The notes beneath the pieces were generated by a model. That model was not told the origin of the DNA, did not search any database, and saw only the letters and a program-made list of their open reading frames with translations. A stretch of DNA of 64,000 nt from Gari tellinella (lineage: Eukaryota; Mollusca; Bivalvia; Cardiida; Psammobiidae): contig OV277858.1 of NCBI GenBank assembly GCA_922989275.2, positions 4,898,001 to 4,962,000 of the forward strand, read 5' to 3'. Position numbers and translations under genes: made by a program. This document shows, piece by piece, positions 57,596 to 64,000 of this stretch (the first letter of the stretch is position 1; each line of letters starts with the position of its first letter).

Positions 57596-57934
57596 CAGTG
57601 CTCCCTCTCTACAACGACACCCAATGGGAGACAAAAAATATGTGTGTTGTTCGGAGGGAGTCGTTATAGGGAGGGACATTGGCTTACGTTTGCAAACAAC
57701 TTGAATCCAGATCAGACGCCGCATTACGCTGTTTGCCACTGTCGTTATGGGTTTTTTTTCTGTCCAAAATTCTAATATGTAAGTTTGAGTAACCCAGCAT
57801 ATGACAATTTTAAGTAGACTATATATACAGCCGTGAAAAGGTTGGACATAATTATATAGCTTTGGGAACAGCGACAATGGTCGTTGTAAAGAGGGAACCG
57901 TTGTTCGGAGGGCCGTTGTAGAGAGGGAGTACTG
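57596..57934. mobile_element. 339-bp TA-flanked MITE
   Basis: Ends CAGTGCTCCCTCTCTACAAC and, inverted, CAGTACTCCCTCTCTACAAC, with TA on both sides (57594-57595, 57935-57936). Internal repeats of the terminal motif occur (GTCGTTATAGGGAGGGAC and GTCGTTGTAAAGAGGGAA). A family A half-hairpin (GAATCCAGATCAGACGCC) sits near 57702. Mariner/pogo-like by ends. A decayed relative lies at 17087. Confidence 0.8.
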
Positions 57935-58177
57935 TAGCTTTCAAATTTACTTTCGGCCTGCGTTAAGCAGTCACCTATCTTGGAGAATCATATGCATCTT
58001 TAAAAAGTGATCGACTAAGACCAGTTATATCGTACAATGTATTCTACTTCAATGGTCTTTATAACGCTTAACTTATTCACTGCCATGACATCATCAATTT
58101 TAAACAGTTGTTGTCTGCTTTGATCTAACAACTTCAAATTTGAGGTATTTCAACTGAAGAAATATTGACATGAGTGT

Positions 58178-58243
58178 CAGACAGTTGGGTTCCAGATCAG
58201 ATGCCGTGTTATGTGGCGTCTGATCAGGATCTAACTGCTTGCA
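58178..58243. repeat. Hairpin repeat, family A
   Basis: CAGACAGTTGGGTTCCAGAT faces ATCAGGATCTAACTGCTTG, with inner ATCAGATGCC and GGCGTCTGAT matching well. Confidence 0.75.
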
Positions 58244-58567
58244 ATTAACTGTTATAGACTGGGTAAGGCAGTGAAAGGGTTAACCCATTGTCCTATAAAT
58301 TTATATTTTTAAGGTTCAATTCATTCCTCCACTATAGAAACTGTGTTCACTAATTTGGTTTTCCTTTATTTATTTCATGTCTATACATACAGAAACTAAA
58401 TTAGAGCATAACAGGCTCTAGATTTGAAAAGAAAATGTTGCATCAATTGAGGGTTGTGGCCTGCCATTACCGAGTCTGTCGGCGGCCACGATAAGTGTAA
58501 GGTTTTAAGTGAAAACCGTAGTTACGTATTTGCTACAGTTATGGACAAATATAAATAACAAAGAGTT

Positions 58568-59545
58568 TTCAATTTAGCAAACTGCAGACCTATCTGTATT
58601 TCAAACATAGACAATAAATTAGCTACAAAAGCTATAGCCAACAGAATGAGGAAAATTCTGGAAATCATAATTGATAATTCTCAAACAGGTTTTCTAAGAA
58701 GAGATACATGTATAGGCGAAACTATAAGAATAATTAGTTATATCTAGATACTACAAATGAGATTCAGATCCCGGTTATTATGTTCTTTGACTTTAAGAAA
58801 GCATTTGGTAGCCTTGGCCATATCTTTTTTTTTATTGAAAAGCCTGAGACATTTCAACTTTGGAAATGAGCTCATCAATGGATGAAGTGTTTTATTTGCA
58901 GACAATGCAACATTTAGTACTAATGGATCAAAAGATATTTTGTAATTGTTATTTACACGCTTGCCAATTTAAGCTACATCTTTAGTCTAAAGTTAACTTC
59001 TACAAATGATACTCGTTATTAACCCTTTCACTCTCAATCGCGCATAACGCGGCGTCTGGACAGAATCAAAACTGTTTGCAAATGCGTTTTATGACGTCAT
59101 TGAGAGTGAAAGGGTTAAACCGTACAACACACCGAAAACTAATTCTCCTCGGAAACATCACAGTAATCAACATTTTGTTCTCCCAAACCTCAAATACCGC
59201 CTAAGTACCCTTTAAATCAACAAAAGGAACCAAAACAAAAACTAACAAAAACAGTGTACTATTTTGTTTGTAACTCTAAACCTGATAAAATAAGACTGCA
59301 AACAGGTAAGCAAGATATTATGATAGATCAAAACCGTTTTATGAACGCATTAAAATATAGTTGGGTTAAAAGGATTGTAGAAAATCAAAATTAAGGACGA
59401 TGGAACCAACAATATGTTAAAAACATATGGTGGAAACTACCATTGCAGAAAAATACCTTATTAAAGGAAATAATGACTACATGGATACAAGTACATGATG
59501 ACATGAAAACTACAAACATAAGTAACAGAATTTTATGAAACAATA
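58568..59545 (+). pseudogene. L1/Tx1-like LINE reverse transcriptase relic
   Basis: At 58568-58740 a frame reads NCRPICISNIDNKLATKAIA and then IDNSQTGFLRRDTCIGETIR, the conserved RT segment before motif A. After a stop, IPVIMFFDFKKAFGS gives motif A. At about 59263-59545 PDKIRLQTGKQDIMIDQNRF and ALKYSWVKRIVENQN match the C-terminal region of L1-type ORF2. The part between, with YADD, is deleted. A 100-bp hairpin is inserted at 59019. It is strongly decayed. Confidence 0.7.
59019..59118. mobile_element. 100-bp hairpin MITE inserted in the L1-like relic
   Basis: TTAACCCTTTCACTCTCAAT at 59019-59038 and its perfect complement at 59099-59118 bound a centre that is a piece of hairpin family A (GCGGCGTCTGGACAGAATC, AAAACTGTTTGC). 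It therefore joins a distinct terminus with a family A core. Confidence 0.8.
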
Positions 59546-59735
59546 AAAAAAAAAAATTCAAAACAAACCCATAGTTTGAAAAATGTAGTTTGAAAAAGGA
59601 ATTAAGAGCTTGATAATCGTATCAGATCCTGATTTAAAGAGTCATAATCGCATCAAAGCGTAATAAAGCGTTATAAAAAAGCTTATCATGGAGTGATTTA
59701 AGCACAACAAAGCCTGATCAAAGCGGGATCAAAGA

Positions 59736-59966
59736 GTGAGGAACCGTAACATGTCGGAAAATAATTCGTCCCAAAGCGGCAACCAATTCGTATCAGAGCC
59801 TATCAGAGCCTATCAGAGCCTAAGAGATCGTGCTATTTTGGGAAAAGTAAACAAAAATGAAGACGCTTTGCTCGCGGATTTAAAGCGCCGCATTCGCCGT
59901 TGGTGTGAATTAAGCATGAATTATGGCAGGACCCGAAATCAGCCGATTATGTGCATAGTACGATGA
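59736..59966 (+). CDS. Hypothetical short protein, doubtful
   Basis: The first ATG is at 59751; the frame ends at TGA 59964-59966. The peptide is hydrophilic (DALLADLKRRIRRWCEL) and unlike any family I know. A ten-base repeat, AGAGCCTATC, occurs three times at about 59797-59820. It may be a fragment or chance. Confidence 0.2.
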   Translation: MRNRNMSENNSSQSGNQFVSEPIRAYQSLRDRAILGKVNKNEDALLADLKRRIRRWCELSMNYGRTRNQPIMCIVR

Positions 59967-59969
59967 AGA

Positions 59970-61030
59970 ATATATTGCAAAACACAATTATGATAGCGCA
60001 AGTCACTATGAGCAAGCAAAGATTGTGCATACGTCACTGCTTTAGAAAGTGAAAAGGTTGACATCGACATCAATCCGTTCATACAAGACTCAGGTCTCAG
60101 AGCTATGATTGTAACCAAATTGATAGATGTCTTCTAGGCGATACGATAGATTAAAATTCAAAGCGCTGGGCTATAAGGCTTTTGGTATTTTTTAAATTCC
60201 TTTTTAAAGTCATGTAAAGCTAGTGACTCATTGGTGGTACCATTTATTGCTCCCGGACTATAATTTTTTTAACAAACTGGGTAGATGACTACTACGCTAT
60301 GCTTTACATCAAATATCTAAGCTTTGAGCTTTGGGACTTTTGACAATCATTATTTTCTTATACGACATGTCTATGTAAACCTGTTGACCCCGAGGCAGGG
60401 CCAATTTTGTGCGATGCCCTATCAAAAAGTTCCTTTCACTTGGGCATTTTCTTGGAATATACATATACGATTATCATGTGTGATACATAGTTGAAAAGAG
60501 CATTTCTTGTGGAAACAGACAACTATGAATAAAACATTGACAACATCACTTCTCTTTGTCGTGGAAAATAGGCGTCAATGTGGGACAGTCATAGACACTG
60601 GCCATATTTGCTACGTAATCTTTTTATATGCATATGGTTTAGAAAAAGTGCCATACCACTTTTAATTTTCGTTGGAATTTTACTTAAGGTTAAGGCTGAC
60701 AACGCTTTATATTGAATAGTCTAATTAATAAATCGAAATGTGTTTGATAAGATTAATGCATACATTAAAAGGTATAATAGTTATAATACTAATATAATTT
60801 GGTTTATTGATGAAACGTAAAAGTATCTTAGCCTTGTTTATTGATTGTATCAACTTGTTTATGAATAAGATATTGTTTTCATGTTCGTCTAAAACAAGAT
60901 ACAGTTTTACAACAAACTAAAATATTATATATTTCGCAATAACTAAGTTGTTAATTCAACAGCTATAAACTGTATATATTAATGTCGCATTCATCGACAA
61001 ACTACACCAGATTTAATTAATTTGTTTTAA
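59970..61030. other. Gene-free stretch
   Basis: AT-rich with no coding-like frame. Nothing was recognised. Confidence 0.45.
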
Positions 61031-61356
61031 CATTGGCTCTTAAAGTTTTGCCTTAGCGAGCTCCTACCGTCGTTAACAAAAATTGTGAACTCTTCGCTGG
61101 AGTCTGCGTATGTTCTAAAAGAATTCAAAAGGTCATTACTAAGACCTCTTTTGAAGAAACCTGATCTCGATACAATGATCTTAAGAACTACAGGCCTGTA
61201 TCAAAATTGCCATTTCTCTCCAAAGTATTAGAAAAAGTTGTAGACAGACGCATTGAGTCCCATTTGGCCACACACAATCTGCATGAACAGCATCAGTCAG
61301 CATAACATAAGCATCACTCTACAATAACTGCTCTTGTTAAAGTTCAAAATGACATC

Positions 61357-62523
61357 TTGCAATATCTTGATAAGAATGAAATCACAATTCTGGTGATGCT
61401 TGACCTATCAGCCGCATTCGACACAATTGATCACGAAACATTACTCAATCGCCTTGAAAAAGACTTCAAAACCATTGGAAACCCACTAAAGTGGATGACC
61501 TCATACCTGAATGACCGTTACCAAACAGTCGCAGTAGATGGAGAATTATCTGCCCCAGTTCAAATGAAATATAGTGTGCCACAGGGTTCAGTCTTGGGAC
61601 CCAAAAACTACACCTTGTACACAAAACCTGTCGGCTCAATTTGCAGAAATCATTATCTGGATCATCATTTCTATGCAGATGATTCACAGTTATACTTGTC
61701 ATTAAAGCCTAAAAACACATCTAGCCAACAAGAAGCCCTTTCAAAAGTCGAAGGATGTCTAAAAGACATAGTCTCATGGATGCACCAGAATATGTTGAAG
61801 CTGAACACTGACAAAACTGAGGTAATATTGTTTCACTCAAAAAAGGTTAACGTTCCCGGAGATTTTCATGTTCAAATGAGAAACTATAACATCAAACCCT
61901 CATTATGTGTGAACAACCTTGGTGCTAGATTTGATTCCCAAATGGATATGACACAGCACATCAACACTGTGTACAGGTCTAGCTACGCACAGCTGCGGCA
62001 AATAGGTCATATTAGACAGTACCTTTCTCCAGAAGCTACAAAGACTTTGGTCAATTCTCTGGTCACATCAAACATTGACTACTGCAACTCACTGCTATAT
62101 GGGATTCCCCAAAACTCACTACGAAAACTACAGCGTGTGCAAAATACAGCAGCCCGCATCATTACCAGGACTCCTCGGTACAATCACATCACACCAGTCT
62201 TGAAGGAGCTACACTGGCTCCCAGTTCAACACAGAGTTGAATTCAAAATTCTGACACTCACATACAAAGCCATGTGCAATGATTCTCCAAGGTACATTGT
62301 TAGTATGCTGGACGTGTATATACCTCGAAGAGAGTTGCGGTCTGCGAGTAAATCAGTATCGCTGGTTGTGCCGAGAAGTCGTTTGGTGAAGTTTGGAGAT
62401 AGAAGTTTCATGCATGCAGCCCCAAAGCTCTGGAACACTCTGCCATCAGACATCAGAGATGCTAGCTCAATTGCAGCCTTCAAAAAACGTTTGAAAACTC
62501 ACTTCTTTAATATCTGTTATTAG
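61357..62523 (+). CDS. LINE reverse transcriptase, truncated at N-terminus
   Basis: 388 residues from ATG 61357, probably an internal Met of the original ORF. RT motif A is LDLSAAFDTIDH (15-26), motif B VPQGSVLGP (74-82), and the catalytic YADD of motif C is at 106-109 in YADDSQLY. The C-terminal domain has LHWLPVQHRVEFKILTLTYK. The family reverse-transcribes LINE RNA at a nicked target. The fingers part and the apurinic-type endonuclease are missing, and the frame upstream is broken, so it is unlikely to be active. The same C-terminus is found at 5233-6000 (minus). Confidence 0.85.
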   Translation: MQYLDKNEITILVMLDLSAAFDTIDHETLLNRLEKDFKTIGNPLKWMTSYLNDRYQTVAVDGELSAPVQMKYSVPQGSVLGPKNYTLYTKPVGSICRNHYLDHHFYADDSQLYLSLKPKNTSSQQEALSKVEGCLKDIVSWMHQNMLKLNTDKTEVILFHSKKVNVPGDFHVQMRNYNIKPSLCVNNLGARFDSQMDMTQHINTVYRSSYAQLRQIGHIRQYLSPEATKTLVNSLVTSNIDYCNSLLYGIPQNSLRKLQRVQNTAARIITRTPRYNHITPVLKELHWLPVQHRVEFKILTLTYKAMCNDSPRYIVSMLDVYIPRRELRSASKSVSLVVPRSRLVKFGDRSFMHAAPKLWNTLPSDIRDASSIAAFKKRLKTHFFNICY

Positions 62524-62756
62524 AAGAAAGTAGGTAATCAATGACTGCTACCTCTGGGCTGTGCTCTTGCTTTGAATGTTGTGGGTCTAAATCGCAGTTC
62601 TGGAGTTGTACCATTGACCTGGTGCCTGTCTGGTAGATCTTGCTGGTAGGGATTTCCCAATCGCTTTGAAATCATTTGGCTAGGGGTCTATGGTGTAATT
62701 CTTGGACAGCGTTATGTTTATGAACTAAGGGTGTACCACGGCCATGGATTATTGAA

Positions 62757-62950
62757 TACTCAACCAAACAACACGGATAGTATTGTTTTAAACATTCGTT
62801 TTACGACTTGTGAACTCCTCTCCAGCTCTGCACTGAAACAAACAAACAAATTCAACCAAACAACATGGAGAGTATTGTTTTAAACATTCGTTTTACGACT
62901 TGTGAACTACTCTCCGGTTCTACACTGAAACAAACAAACAAACAAACAAA
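62757..62950 (+). repeat. Tandem duplication in the LINE 3' UTR
   Basis: Two about 95-base copies share TCAACCAAACAACA(C/T)GGA, AGTATTGTTTTAAACATTCG, TTTTACGACTTGTGAACT and an AAACAAACAAACAAA tail. Not seen in the minus-strand copy. Confidence 0.75.
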
Positions 62951-63238
62951 AAAGCACTCTGTTTTTAATCATGCCATTGATCTTTTAATTATTTGACTCA
63001 TTTTAAAAATGATTTTACAAACTTACTATAACAATTTTATAATCTTGGTAATAATATTGAAAGAATTTCTTTATTTCGATGCATCTCAATATTGTATCAT
63101 TTTTATTGTGAATGTAGTTATTTGTCTTTCTCGCTTTGTAGGCACATTTATATAATTTCATGTGAAGCGCTTTTGAACGCACAACTCCTGTGTGAAAAGA
63201 GCGCTATATAAATCGGGTATAATAATAATAAGAATAAT

Positions 63239-64000
63239 AACTTGTGTATTTGATCCCCGAAAGATTGGATATAATAACCGAAATAAGTGTATTGGAAGCC
63301 ATTTGTGTTTACCAGTTTTGGACTTTCAGCTACATGTGAGAGGGTGAAATAAAACAGAAATGGATTTAGCAAACCTAAATTATGTGAAAAAGGTGATTTG
63401 TCAACATTTCCCCAAAATGACCATTACAAATATGATTTCCCCAAAATCCGACATATTTGAGATAAAAAAATCAATATTACAAAATGAGATCATGCGAAGG
63501 AAGTTCGTTAGTTTCTTAGTGTTATACCCGGTAAGGTATTTTTAACTGTATCGAAAATAATGCATAAAACAGGTGTATATACTTAAATAGCTTTAGATAA
63601 TATTAGATCACATGATTCGGGGAAAAGTAGTGTAATAAAATCTTATTTTTCTTAAAAGGTTGCGCTTGTATTCCATATACATAATATTAACTAACCTTTT
63701 ATAGGTAAAAAATAAATAATGCAGAACCCCATTTATATATTCCTCCTTAGGGAGACCGTCCTTTTTTTCCTCTTTAGGGAGACATTTTGTATATCATATA
63801 TTTTTCGACTTATAATCAGCTAGAATCAATTTTCTTAGACACCTAATGTCTATTTATATGATTCTAAAGTCCTTTAACCTATATTTAACCTATATTTCCT
63901 TTAACAAAAAATATATAAAAATTTTGGTCTCCTTAATATTTTGTTAGTACGAAATAAGGATTAAAGTCCCATTGTGTTTTCAGACCTTTTTTCTATGTCT
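63239..64000. other. Gene-free stretch to the window end
   Basis: AT-rich. TCCTCCTTAGGGAGACCGTC and TCCTCTTTAGGGAGACA form a short direct repeat near 63740-63785. The last bases (TAAAGTCCCATTGTGTTTTC and CAGACCTTTTTT) repeat those at about 35253-35285, so a dispersed repeat starts here. Confidence 0.5.

Larger units (their letters stand above)
61040..63238 (+). mobile_element. L2/CR1-like LINE, 5'-truncated, with intact 3' end
   Basis: Coding similarity to the copy at 18.5 kb starts near 61040 (IVNSSLESAYV) and passes through stops and frameshifts until about 61357. The RT then runs intact to 62523. The 3' UTR contains a 95-base tandem duplication (62757-62950) and ends with the AGCGCTTTT/AAAAGAGCGCT stem (63166-63209), ATATAAATCGGG and an ATAATAATAAT tail. 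The same end at 4256 on the minus strand confirms the boundary. No endonuclease domain is present. Confidence 0.85.

Overview
This window is AT-rich, intron-bearing, repeat-dense eukaryotic DNA. The organism is most likely a bivalve mollusc: the L2/CR1-like LINE, Penelope-like element, tRNA-derived SINEs and CAACGTTG-rich element are of kinds I associate with bivalve genomes. I cannot fix the species from sequence alone; a dreissenid is only a guess. Almost everything is transposable elements in various states of decay. I find one convincing host gene: a two-exon type II membrane glycosyltransferase of the DXD (Gly_transf_sug, GT32-like) kind at 47.9-54.3 kb on the + strand. Its 4.7-kb intron is packed with repeats.

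Layout. 0-1 kb: 3' end of an I/Nimb-like LINE with an RNase H domain. 1-2.3 kb: a CpG-rich block with broken coding remnants. 2.3-3.9 kb: a 30-bp minisatellite. 4.3-6.0 kb (minus): 3' half of an L2/CR1-like LINE, also present as an RT fragment at 18.5-19.2 kb, a long 3' portion at 61.0-63.2 kb, and solo 3' tails at 22.6 and 44.0 kb. 6.5-10.6 kb: a 4.1-kb element with inverted ends whose terminal motif recurs inside it. 11.4-12.9 kb: a satellite interrupted by an 868-bp TA-flanked element. 13-24 kb: mostly gene-free, with hairpin repeats, a 300-bp tandem array and a GC-rich tandem. 24.2-26.1 kb: a 500-bp polypurine tract, then a relic of a Polinton/Maverick-type virus-like element with a packaging-ATPase pseudogene. 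28.7-32.5 kb: two opposed LINE 3' ends around tRNA-Glu-like sequences.

32.9-41.4 kb is a Penelope-like retroelement split in its reverse transcriptase by a 5.55-kb DNA transposon. That transposon has about 210-bp terminal inverted repeats and a 10-bp target duplication, so it is Mutator-like by structure. 41.4-41.7 kb: a SINE. 41.98-46.03 kb: a DNA transposon with 35/37 matching terminal inverted repeats that carries spliced exons of a DUF7869-like protein. 58.6-59.5 kb: an L1/Tx1-like LINE relic.

Palindromic hairpin repeats of several families recur across the window and nest inside other elements. The nesting gives relative ages: the Penelope element predates the Mutator-like insertion, the satellite predates its TA-flanked insertion, and the L1-like relic predates a 100-bp hairpin insertion. 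No functional RNA gene, CRISPR array or prokaryotic feature was found. All family names come from motif recognition by eye, not from searches.
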